Assembly: GCF_029504575.1 (NCBI RefSeq) | Contig: NZ_JAQFII010000001.1 | Coordinates: 4,471,001-4,535,000, forward strand | Source: Streptomyces sp. SPB162 | Lineage (GTDB): Bacteria; Actinomycetota; Actinomycetes; Streptomycetales; Streptomycetaceae | Length of the DNA stretch: 64,000 nucleotides | Direction of reading: 5' to 3' | Part shown: piece after piece, positions 50,610 to 59,846 of the stretch | Layout: the number at the start of each line of letters is the position of its first letter | Position numbering within the stretch: position 1 is the stretch's first letter | The notes under the pieces: model-generated | The model's input: the letters and a program-made list of their open reading frames with translations, nothing else | Databases searched by the model: none | What the model was told of the DNA's origin: nothing | Position numbers and translations under genes: made by a program

Positions 50610-51919
50610 ATGAGTGACCGCAGGGACAGTCCGCGCCGCGTCGCGGTGGTGGCGGGCAACCGCATACCGTTCGCCCGCTCCGACGGCCCGTACGCCACCG
50701 CGTCCAACCAGGACATGCTGGGTGCGGCGCTGGGCGGGCTGGTGGAACGGACCGGCCTGGCCGGTGAGCGCGTGGGCGAGTTCGTGGCCGGGGCAGTCCT
50801 CAAACACAGCCGCGACTTCAACCTCGCCCGCGAGACCCTGCTCGGCAGCGCGCTCGACCCCGCCACCCCGCCTACGACATCCAGCAGGCGTGCGGCACCG
50901 GGTTGCAGGCGATCATCGCCGTCGCGAACAAGATCGCGCTCGGTCAGCTCGACTGCGGCATCGCGGGCGGCGCCGACACCGCGAGCGACGCGCCGCTCGG
51001 CGTGAACGACGAGTTGCGGCGGATCCTGCTGGCGGCGCGCCGCGCGAAGTCCACGGGTGCGCGGGCCAGGGCGCTGGCGCGCATCCGGCCGCGCCATCTC
51101 GTCCCGGAGATCCCGCGCAACGCCGAGCCGCGCACCCGACTGTCGATGGGCGAGCACGCGGCCCTCACCGCGAAGCGGTGGGGCATCGCGCGCGAAGCGC
51201 AGGACGTGCTGGCCGCAGTCAGCCACCAGCGGCTCGCGGCGGCGTACGAGCGCGGCCTGTTCGACGACCTGGTGACGCCCTTCCGCGGTCTGGACCGCGA
51301 CCAGAACCTGCGCCCGGACTCGACGGCCGAGAAGCTCGCGCGCCTGCGGCCGGTCTTCGGGGTGCGGGACGGCGGCGCCACCATGACGGCGGGCAACTCG
51401 ACGCCGCTGACGGACGGCGCGGCCGTCGTCCTGCTGGCGAGCGAGGAGTGGGCGGCCGACCACGGACACGAGCCGCTCGCCTTCCTCACGGCCTACGAGA
51501 CGGCCGCCGTCGACTTCGTCGGCAACCCCAAGGGTGACGAGGACGGGCTGCTCATGGCGCCCGCGTACGCGGTGCCGCGGATGCTGGAACGGGCCGGGCT
51601 CGCGCTGGGCGACTTCGACCTCTACGAGATCCACGAGGCGTTCGCCTCGCAGGTCCTGGCCACCCTCGCCGCCTGGGAGGACAAGGAGTTCTGCACCGGA
51701 CGGCTGGGCCTGGCCGGCCCGTTGGGGACGGTGGACCGGGAGCGGCTGAACGTGGCCGGTTCGTCACTCGCCACCGGGCACCCCTTCGCGGCGACCGGCG
51801 CCCGCATCGTCGCGACCCTCGCCACGCTGCTCGCCGAGCGCGGTGCGCCGGGGCGCGGGCTGGTCTCCATCTGCGCGGCGGGCGGCCAGGGAGTCACGGC
51901 CGTGCTCGAACGCCCGTGA
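50610..51919 (+). pseudogene. Acetyl-CoA C-acyltransferase (thiolase, FadA2-like), frameshifted
   Basis: A thiolase for 3-ketoacyl-CoA formation or cleavage. ATG 50610 (GGGAG upstream) encodes RRVAVVAGNRIPFARSDGPY to SALDPATP; then the protein continues in another frame with the nucleophile region (expected AYDIQQACGTGLQAI) and the rest to 51919. A missing base near 50868-50873 explains the split; restored length is 436. The other catalytic elements are intact: HEAFASQ, NVAGSSLATGHPFAATGARI and SICAAGGQG. Thus the frame break falls a few codons before the active-site Cys. Divergent partner of the FabG/MaoC pair. Confidence 0.88.
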
Positions 51920-52066
51920 GAGCGCCCCTGAGACCGAGGTGAGACCGCCCCCGAGCCCGTCCCTGAACCCGCACCGCAACGCTCCGAACCGTCACCGCCG
52001 CCCTGACCGCCGCCGATCCGCGTAGCGCGAGCCGCCGTACGATTCCGCGAACCAGGAGAGCCCCTG

Positions 52067-53968
52067 ATGTCCCGTAAGAGTCCGATACCGACCCAACTCG
52101 TCGCCGTGGAGCCGGATCTCGTCGTAGAGGGCGGGTCGGTGCGGCAGGCCTCCGTGCCGGCACTCGTACCGGCCGAGAGCGAGGGGAGTCTCGCGGACAT
52201 ACCGTTCCGCAACGCCCTGGAGGCGCCGGAGGAGGCCGTCCTCAGCCGCAAGGACGAGCGCGGGGCGTGGCGCGACATCACCGCCGCGGACTTCCGCGAC
52301 GAGGTGGTCGCCGTGGCGAAGGGGCTGATCGCCTCCGGGCTGCGCCCCGGCGACCGGCTCGCCATCATGTCGCGGACGACCTACGAGTGGACGCTGCTGG
52401 ACTTCGCGGCCTGGGCCGCGGGACTGATCACCGTCCCCATCTACCCGACGTCCTCCGCCTCGCAGGCCGCCTGGATCCTCGCGGACTCCGGCGCGGTGGC
52501 GTGCGCGGTGGAGAGCGTCGAGCAGACCCGGCTCATCAGCGGGCAGCGGCGCCGACTGACCGGGCTGCGGCACCTGTGGCAGCTGGACGCGGGGGGCATC
52601 TCGCAGCTGATGGCCGAGGGGCGGGAGCTGCCGGACGTCCTCGTGAAGGGCCGGCGCGCCAACATCGGGCCCGACAGCGTCGCCACGCTCATCTACACGT
52701 CGGGCACCACCGGACGCCCCAAGGGGTGCATCCTCACGCACGCCAACTTCTTCGCCGAGGTCGACAACGCGATCGAGCTGCTGCACCCCGTCTTCACGTC
52801 GGTGAGCGCGGAGCCCGCCTCGACGCTGCTCTTCCTGCCGCTGTCGCACGTTTTCGGCCGGATGGTCGCGGTCGGCTGCCTGCGGGCCCGGGTCAGGCTC
52901 GGGCACGCCCCCAGCATCGCCACCGACGAACTGCTGGCCGACCTCGCCGGTTTTCGGCCGACCTTCCTGCTCGCGATCCCGTACGTGCTGGAGAAGGTCT
53001 ACAACACCGGTCGCGCCACCGCCGAGGCGATGGGCCGGGCGTCCTCCTTCGACCGCGCCGCCGCCATCGCGCGCCGGTTCGGCGAGGCACTGGAGGCACA
53101 GCAGGCCGGCGCGGGGCGCGGGCCCTCGCTCGGGCTGCGGGCCGCCCACGCGCTCTACGACCCGCTCGTCTACCGGCGCATCCGCGCCGCCCTCGGCGGC
53201 AAGGTCCGCTACGCGATCTGCGGCGGCTCGCCGCTCGGCCGTCGTCTCGCCGCGTTCTACGCGGGCGCGGGCGTCACGATCTTCGAGGGGTACGGCCTGA
53301 CGGAGACCACGGCCGCCGCCACCGTCACCCCGCCGCTGCGCCCCCGGCTCGGCACCGTCGGGTGGCCGCTGCCGGGCGCGGCCGTCCGGATCGCCGACGA
53401 CGGCGAGGTGCTGCTCAGCGGCGGCATGGTGTTCGGCGGCTACTGGAACGGCCGGGTCGGGGCCTACCACCCGGTGAACGGCGGTTGGTTCGCCACCGGC
53501 GACCTCGGTGCGCTCGATGCCGAGGGCTATCTGACGATCACCGGCCGCAAGAAGGAGATCATCATCACCGCCGGCGGCAAGAACGTCGCCCCGGCCCCGC
53601 TGGAGGACCGGCTGCGGGCCCATCCGCTGGTCGGGCAGTGCATGGTTGTCGGCGACAACCGCCCCTACGTGGCCGCGCTCATCACCCTCGAACCCGACGG
53701 CCTCAGCCACTGGCGCCGGATGCACCACCGGGACGGGGTCAGGACGGCGCAGCTCGTCGAGGACCCGGAACTCCTCGCGGAGATCCAGCACGCGGTCGAC
53801 GACGCGAACGAGTCGGTGTCGCGGGCCGAGTCGATACGGCGGTTCCGGGTGCTGCCGGTGGAGTTCACGGAGGACTCAGGGCATCTGACGCCGTCGATGA
53901 AGCTTAAGCGGGCGGCGGTCGCCCGGGACTTCACCAAGGAGATCGACGAGATCTACCGCAAGCGGTGA
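52067..53968 (+). CDS. Long-chain fatty acid-CoA ligase (AMP-binding), first copy
   Basis: A 633-residue acyl-CoA synthetase. P-loop LIYTSGTTGRPKGCILTH, FLPLSHVFGRM, AICGGSPLG, FEGYGLTETTAAATV, GWFATGDLGALDAEGYLTITGRKKEI and the C-terminal catalytic lysine in SMKLKRAAV are all present. It has an N-terminal extension of about 45 residues. AGGAGAG precedes ATG 52067. It follows the thiolase gene in the same direction and could supply acyl-CoA to the block. A second ligase with similar architecture lies at 56.6 kb. Confidence 0.92.
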   Translation: MSRKSPIPTQLVAVEPDLVVEGGSVRQASVPALVPAESEGSLADIPFRNALEAPEEAVLSRKDERGAWRDITAADFRDEVVAVAKGLIASGLRPGDRLAIMSRTTYEWTLLDFAAWAAGLITVPIYPTSSASQAAWILADSGAVACAVESVEQTRLISGQRRRLTGLRHLWQLDAGGISQLMAEGRELPDVLVKGRRANIGPDSVATLIYTSGTTGRPKGCILTHANFFAEVDNAIELLHPVFTSVSAEPASTLLFLPLSHVFGRMVAVGCLRARVRLGHAPSIATDELLADLAGFRPTFLLAIPYVLEKVYNTGRATAEAMGRASSFDRAAAIARRFGEALEAQQAGAGRGPSLGLRAAHALYDPLVYRRIRAALGGKVRYAICGGSPLGRRLAAFYAGAGVTIFEGYGLTETTAAATVTPPLRPRLGTVGWPLPGAAVRIADDGEVLLSGGMVFGGYWNGRVGAYHPVNGGWFATGDLGALDAEGYLTITGRKKEIIITAGGKNVAPAPLEDRLRAHPLVGQCMVVGDNRPYVAALITLEPDGLSHWRRMHHRDGVRTAQLVEDPELLAEIQHAVDDANESVSRAESIRRFRVLPVEFTEDSGHLTPSMKLKRAAVARDFTKEIDEIYRKR

Positions 53969-53988
53969 CGTGAGAGGTGGCGTCCCGA

Positions 53989-54022
53989 CGCCGGCCGAAC
54001 CGGGGGACCGGTCCGGCCGGCG
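53989..54022. terminator. Terminator between acyl-CoA ligase and lipase genes
   Basis: Perfect 9-base arms CGCCGGCCG and CGGCCGGCG with an inner CCGG...CCGG pairing, between convergent genes. Confidence 0.7.
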
Positions 54023-54042
54023 ACGGGCGGGGGCCGATCCGG

Positions 54043-55230
54043 TCAGCAGTTGCCCGCCGTGGGGTGGCCGGCGAAGCGGTCGGCGAGCCACTCCATCGCG
54101 AAGGGGGATCCCGCGATGGCTCCGGTGATGTGGCCGAGTGGCATGGACTGCCACTGGACGTCGACGCCCCTCGCGCACCAGTCGGAGCGCAGCCGCTGCC
54201 CCACGGCGTAGGGGATCAGTTCGTCGACGACGCCGTGGTAGAGGTAGACCGGGGCGTCGGGCCCGCGGGTGCCCAGCGCGTCGGCGCGCAGCGCGCTCTG
54301 CCAGTCGGGCCGGTCGAGCGGGTTGCTGGTGGTGACCTGGTCGATGCGCTGGAAGAGCCCGGCGATGGCGTCGATGGCGACGCACTGCGTCCGGACGACG
54401 TTGACCAGCGCCCGCCCCCTGTCGTTGAGGTACTGGGCGAGGTCGAGCGCCGGGTACGCGGCATCGTGGCCGACGGCCGAGGCGAGGATCAGGCCCGCGC
54501 CCACGCCGCCGTTGTTGTAGTCGGCGACCTTGAGGAGGTCGGCGGGGACGCCGCCGGTGGCCGTGCCCCGGACGTTCAGGTCGGGTGCGTAGGAGCCGTG
54601 TATCTCGGCGGCCCAAGCGGAGGCCTGGCCGCCCTGCGAGTAGCCCATGATGCCGACGGGTGTGCCGGCGTTCAGGCCGGTTCCGGGCAGCCGTTCGGCG
54701 GCGCGGGCGGCGTCGAGCATGGCCTGTCCCTCGGCCCGGCCGACGGTGTACGTGTGGGTGCCGGGGGTGCCGAGACCCTCGTAGTCCGTGACGGCGACGG
54801 CCCAGCCGCGCAGCAGCGCCTGCCATATGAGGCTGCCCTCGGAGGCGGTCCCGGTGGGGAAGCCGCCGGAGGGCGCGCAGTCGTCGGCGAGGCCGACGGT
54901 GCCGACGGCGTACGTGACGAGGGGACGCTGCCCGGTCCGGCCGTCGCGGGGGACGAGGACGGTGCCCGAGACGGTGGTGGGTGCGCCGGTGGCGGTGGTG
55001 GACCGGTAGAGAATCTTCCAGGCCCTGGTGTCGGTGGGCACGAGGGGGTTGGGCATGAAGCGGCTCGGCTGGGCGCTGACGATGTCGCCGGGCCGGCCGG
55101 CGGTGGCAGCGGTTTCGGCTTGCGTCGTCGCCGAGGCCGGGGCCGCCGCGGTGGTCAGCGCGGTCGTCAGCGCGAGGGCGGCCAGGGCCGCGGGAACGGT
55201 GTGCCGGATGCGTCGTACGGTGTTCTGCAC
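54043..55230 (-). CDS. Secreted lipase family protein
   Basis: A 395-residue secreted alpha/beta hydrolase of the LIP (secretory lipase) family. Signal peptide HTVPAALAALALTTALTTAA with cleavage near ASA. Nucleophile elbow GIMGYSQGGQASAW, catalytic Asp in YHGVVDELIPY and His in MPLGHITGA; paired Cys near DDCAPSG and at the C-terminus. GTG 55230 has GGGAG five bases upstream; an ATG four codons earlier is in frame. It could release fatty acids that the neighbouring acyl-CoA ligases activate. Confidence 0.9.
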   Translation of the reverse strand: MQNTVRRIRHTVPAALAALALTTALTTAAAPASATTQAETAATAGRPGDIVSAQPSRFMPNPLVPTDTRAWKILYRSTTATGAPTTVSGTVLVPRDGRTGQRPLVTYAVGTVGLADDCAPSGGFPTGTASEGSLIWQALLRGWAVAVTDYEGLGTPGTHTYTVGRAEGQAMLDAARAAERLPGTGLNAGTPVGIMGYSQGGQASAWAAEIHGSYAPDLNVRGTATGGVPADLLKVADYNNGGVGAGLILASAVGHDAAYPALDLAQYLNDRGRALVNVVRTQCVAIDAIAGLFQRIDQVTTSNPLDRPDWQSALRADALGTRGPDAPVYLYHGVVDELIPYAVGQRLRSDWCARGVDVQWQSMPLGHITGAIAGSPFAMEWLADRFAGHPTAGNC

Positions 55231-55280
55231 TGCGGCTCCCATCGATACGGTGGAAGGTGGGGGGGTATGGGGACCGTAGT

Positions 55281-55296
55281 GACTTACCGGTAGGTC
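55281..55296. promoter_or_regulatory. Operator-like palindrome upstream of the lipase gene
   Basis: GACTTACCGGTAGGTC is palindromic except for one base pair, 51 bases before the lipase start. Its TTACC-GGTA core resembles the operator at 50555-50567, suggesting shared control. Confidence 0.55.
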
Positions 55297-55352
55297 AGGC
55301 GCTGACCACGTCGCTCAGCTTTGCTGACCCGGAATCGCACGCCCGCCGGGGT

Positions 55353-56471
55353 TTACTCCGCGGGCGCACTGCCGGGCCGCGAGGGCTCCACGGGGTCCCT
55401 GTGCACGGGCTCGGGTTCACCGGGGTTCCTGGGCACGGGCCCGCGTTCACCGGGCGGGTGCGTCCCGAGGGCCGCGTGGCGGTACGCGCCGGGGGTGGTC
55501 CCGGTCCAGCGGCGGAAGGCGCGGTGGAACGCGGTGTCCTCGGAGAAGCCGAGCCGCGCCGCGAGGTGGGCGATCGGTTCGTGCCCCTCGCGGAGCCCGG
55601 CGATTGCCGCGTCCCTGCGCACCGAGTCCTTGAGCTGCTGGAAGGACGTTCCCTCGGCCGTCAGCCGGCGCCGCAGCGTCGCGGGGCTGACCGCGAGCCG
55701 CGCCGCGATCTCCGGCGCCTCCGGCAGCCGGGTGCGGGTGGTCAGGGCGCGGGTCATGGTGCGGCGGATCTGTTCGGTGACGGTGGTGCCGTAGTCGCGC
55801 CGACTGAGCAGGTCGGCGGGGGCCCGGCGCAGCAGTTCGCCGAGCGCCGTCTCGTCCTGGATGAGCGGGGCGCCCAGCCAGTGCGCGTCGAAGGCGGCGC
55901 CGGTGTGCTCCGCGCCGAAGCGGACCGGGCAGCCGAAGAGCAGGTCGTACTCGGCCCGGTGCGGCGGCGCCTGATAGGCGAACTCGGCGTGCAGCAGCGG
56001 GATGCGGCTGCCGACGAGCCAGCTGGAGAGGCGATGCCAGATGACGATCAGGCACTCGGCGAGGAAGTGGTCGGGGTCGTCGGTGAGATCGCCGCGCACC
56101 CTGAAGTGCGCGACGCCGTCCGACGTGTGGACGGCGAGGGCGGGGCCGCTCGGGAAGAGCCCGTAGAACCGCACCGCCCGGTCCAGCGCGGCCCCCAGGT
56201 CACGGCCGCCCAGCGCCGTGCAGCACATCATGGCGAAGGAGCCGCGCGGACTGGGCGCGGGACCGAGGCCGAGGAACTCGTCGTCCGTGGCCTGGTGCAA
56301 CTCCCTGACGAGGCAGCTGAACTGGGCGTCGGTGACGCGGGCCCGGTCGTCGCCGAGCAGCAGGGGCGCGATCTGGGCCCGCTGCAGCAGCGGGGCGGTG
56401 TCGATGCCGAGGCGCTGGGCACCGCGTAACGCCGCTCTGACCCGGTGCACCGTGATCGTATGCGTGCCCAT
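55353..56471 (-). CDS. AraC family transcriptional regulator
   Basis: A 372-residue regulator. The first 230 residues match the Arabinose-binding-like domain of the OruR/ArgR type (PLLQRAQIAPLLL, YGLFPSGPAL, EFAYQAPPHRAEYD). Residues about 260-345 are the double HTH: EIAARLAVSPATLRRRLTAEG and IAHLAARLGFSEDTAFHRAFRRWTG. A Pro/Glu-rich tail follows. ATG 56471 is preferred to TTG 56480. It is divergent from the second acyl-CoA ligase gene (116-base gap) and upstream of the lipase gene, so it likely controls one or both. Confidence 0.9.
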   Translation of the reverse strand: MGTHTITVHRVRAALRGAQRLGIDTAPLLQRAQIAPLLLGDDRARVTDAQFSCLVRELHQATDDEFLGLGPAPSPRGSFAMMCCTALGGRDLGAALDRAVRFYGLFPSGPALAVHTSDGVAHFRVRGDLTDDPDHFLAECLIVIWHRLSSWLVGSRIPLLHAEFAYQAPPHRAEYDLLFGCPVRFGAEHTGAAFDAHWLGAPLIQDETALGELLRRAPADLLSRRDYGTTVTEQIRRTMTRALTTRTRLPEAPEIAARLAVSPATLRRRLTAEGTSFQQLKDSVRRDAAIAGLREGHEPIAHLAARLGFSEDTAFHRAFRRWTGTTPGAYRHAALGTHPPGERGPVPRNPGEPEPVHRDPVEPSRPGSAPAE

Positions 56472-56587
56472 GACACTCAACGGTGGTGCAGCTGAGCGGC
56501 AGGGTCAACCCGTGTGACGGTTCGTGTCATCTTCGTGCGGCCTCGTGCTTCATAGCGTCAGGGCTACACGACCAAGGGAGGCGCGCG

Positions 56588-58411
56588 ATGGGCACCATGG
56601 CACCGCAGACCGATCGGCCAGGGACGTTGGCGTTGACGGCGCAGTGGGCGGCGGAACGGCACGGCGACAGTCCCGCACTGCGCTTCCGCGCGGGTGGCGG
56701 TTGGCGCGACGTGACCTACACGGAACTGCGCGACACCGTACGGCGGGCCGGGTGCGGGCTCGTCGCCCTCGGCGTCGAACCCGGTGACCGGCTGGCGATC
56801 CTGTCCGAGACCCGGCCGGAGTGGACGTACGCGCACCTCGCCGCGCTGGCGGCGGGCGCCGTCGTCGTGCCGGTCTATCCGACGGCCGGCGACGAGGAGG
56901 TCACCTGGGTGCTGAAGGACTCCGGCGCCTCGATCATCCTCTGCGAGGACGACCGGCAGGCCGCCAAGGTGGAGCGGCTGCGGGACCGACTGCCGGAACT
57001 GCGGCGGGTGGTGCTGCTGGCCGCCCTCGACGGGTTGGCGGATGGCGCGGCGGCGGAGAAGGCGTCGGAGGCGGCCCCGCTCGACGACGAGCTGCTCGCC
57101 GAACTGCTGGCCCGTGCCGAGGCGCGCAAGCCCGAGGACGTGGCGTCCATCGTCTACACCTCCGGCACCACCGGGATGCCCAAGGGCTGCCGGCTCACGC
57201 ACGGCAACTTCGGCGCCGTGCAGGACGCCACCGTGCCGCACGTCGACGGCGGCCTTCCCGGCGACACGACGTACCTGTACCTGCCGCTGGCCCACATGCT
57301 GGCCCAGCTGATCCAGTTCACGACGCTGCTGGTCGGCGGGACGCTGTGTTTCTTCGGCGGGCGGATCGAGAACATCGTCGCCGAACTGACGGAGGTCAGG
57401 CCCACCCATCTGCCGTCCGTGCCACGGCTGTTCGAGAAGGTGCACGCGCAGGTGCTGGCGCTCGCGGAGTCGCAGGAGGGCGGCAGGGAGCGGTTCGAGG
57501 CGGCGGTCGCCCTCGGCGTGCGAGCGGCGGAGCTGCGGGAACGCGACGAGGAGCTGCCGCCGGAGCTGCGCGAGGCCTACGACGTCGCGGACGCCGCCCT
57601 GTTCGGCCTGGTCCGCGCCGCCTTCGGCGGCCGGCTGCGCTGGGCGACCACCGGGGGCGCGCCGATCGCCCCGCAGACCATGGCCTTCCTGCGGGCCTGC
57701 GGCCTGGGCGTCCTGGAGGGGTACGGCATGACGGAGTCCGGTGGCGTCATCGCCGTCAACCACGCCTCCGACTTCCGGCACGGCACGGTCGGCCGGCCGA
57801 TCGACGGGTGCGAGGTGCGCATCGCGGACGACGGGGAGGTACTCGCCAGGGGCGCCAACGTCTTCCCCGGCTACCACCACAACCCGGACGCGACCTCCGC
57901 GACGCTGGACTCCGACGGGTGGCTGCACACGGGGGACCTCGGCGCGCTCGACGCCGACGGCTATCTGACGATCACCGGCCGCAAGAAGGACATCGTCATC
58001 ACCTCGGCCGGCAAGAACCTCACCCCGACCCGGATCGAGTTCGCCATCCAGCAGTCCCGCTACGTGTCCCGCGCGGTGATGATCGGTGACCGCCGTCCGT
58101 ACCCGGTCGCGGTGATCACGCTGGACCCGGACGAGATCATCGGCTGGGCGTCGCGCACCAAGCAGGTGCTGGGCGCCCGGCCGACCCGGCACCCGGCGGT
58201 GCACGCGCTGGTGCAGGAGGTGGTGGACGCGGCCAACGAGCAGGTCGCCCGTCCGGCGCGGATCCGGGCGTTCGTGATCCTCGACGAGGACCTGTCGGTG
58301 GAGGCGGGCGAGCTCACGCCGACGCTGAAGCTCCGCCGCTCGGTCGTCGAGGAGCGGTACCGGGACCGGATCGACGCGCTCTACGCGGCGGCGGGGCCGA
58401 GCGTGCGGTAG
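56588..58411 (+). CDS. Long-chain fatty acid-CoA ligase (AMP-binding), second copy
   Basis: A 607-residue acyl-CoA synthetase with IVYTSGTTGMPKGCRLTH, YLPLAHMLAQL, ATTGGAPIAP, LEGYGMTESGG, GWLHTGDLGALDADGYLTITGRKKDI and LKLRR near the end. It is paralogous to the first ligase; the stretch around TGDLGALDA(E/D)GYLTITGRKK is nearly identical. GGGAG is seven bases before ATG 56588. Probably regulated by the divergent AraC protein. Confidence 0.92.
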   Translation: MGTMAPQTDRPGTLALTAQWAAERHGDSPALRFRAGGGWRDVTYTELRDTVRRAGCGLVALGVEPGDRLAILSETRPEWTYAHLAALAAGAVVVPVYPTAGDEEVTWVLKDSGASIILCEDDRQAAKVERLRDRLPELRRVVLLAALDGLADGAAAEKASEAAPLDDELLAELLARAEARKPEDVASIVYTSGTTGMPKGCRLTHGNFGAVQDATVPHVDGGLPGDTTYLYLPLAHMLAQLIQFTTLLVGGTLCFFGGRIENIVAELTEVRPTHLPSVPRLFEKVHAQVLALAESQEGGRERFEAAVALGVRAAELRERDEELPPELREAYDVADAALFGLVRAAFGGRLRWATTGGAPIAPQTMAFLRACGLGVLEGYGMTESGGVIAVNHASDFRHGTVGRPIDGCEVRIADDGEVLARGANVFPGYHHNPDATSATLDSDGWLHTGDLGALDADGYLTITGRKKDIVITSAGKNLTPTRIEFAIQQSRYVSRAVMIGDRRPYPVAVITLDPDEIIGWASRTKQVLGARPTRHPAVHALVQEVVDAANEQVARPARIRAFVILDEDLSVEAGELTPTLKLRRSVVEERYRDRIDALYAAAGPSVR

Positions 58412-58422
58412 CCGGGAAAGGC

Positions 58423-58452
58423 AGGAGCCCCGCACGACCGTGCGGGGCTCCT
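58423..58452. terminator. Bidirectional terminator between acyl-CoA ligase and cold-shock genes
   Basis: Perfect 14-base arms AGGAGCCCCGCACG and CGTGCGGGGCTCCT with a two-base centre, between convergent genes. Confidence 0.85.
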
Positions 58453-58487
58453 TGGCATTGCTTTCAGGCGACTCGGCGATCAGACGA

Positions 58488-58691
58488 TCAGACCGGGGTC
58501 ACGTTCTCCGCCTGGGGGCCCTTCGGGCCCTGGGTGACGTCGAAGTTGACCTGCTGGTTCTCCTCGAGGGAGCGGAACCCAGCTGCGTTGATCGCGGAGT
58601 AGTGAACGAAGACGTCGGGGCCCCCGCCGTCCTGGGCGATAAAGCCGAAGCCCTTTTCAGCGTTGAACCACTTCACGGTTCCGGTAGCCAT
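58488..58691 (-). CDS. Cold-shock protein (CspA family)
   Basis: A 67-residue single-stranded nucleic acid-binding OB-fold protein. RNP1 is KGFGFI and RNP2 is [23 protein letters not shown] and [20 protein letters not shown] are typical. All aromatic RNA-contact residues are present. The ribosome binding site AAGGAGGG is strong and lies in a palindrome, TTGGGCCCAA at 58702-58711, that could mask it. The leader up to the mqnA promoter region is at least 100 bases, as for other cold-shock genes. Confidence 0.96.
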   Translation of the reverse strand: MATGTVKWFNAEKGFGFIAQDGGGPDVFVHYSAINAAGFRSLEENQQVNFDVTQGPKGPQAENVTPV

Positions 58692-58950
58692 AAAGCCCTC
58701 CTTGGGCCCAAAGGGTTGCCCTGCTCCAGAACCTGCAACTGCGAAGTCTGAAAACTACAAAAGCCTACGGGGTCACATGCTCCGCAGGCTCTGTACTGCA
58801 AGGGAAACCAAACTGCAACTTGCGAGGAGAGTAGCACGCAGGTTCAGGGGTGGGGAAGGGTCTCAAGATCGGCCTTTCGAGGCCTTCCCGGCGGTCCTCC
58901 CAGGGGCTGTTCCGCCGCCCGCCCACAAGATCCGCAAGGACCAGGACTAG

Positions 58951-59811
<861 letters not shown>

Positions 59812-59846
59812 CGCCCGTCCCCGCCGCACGGCCGCTGCGTCCGCCC

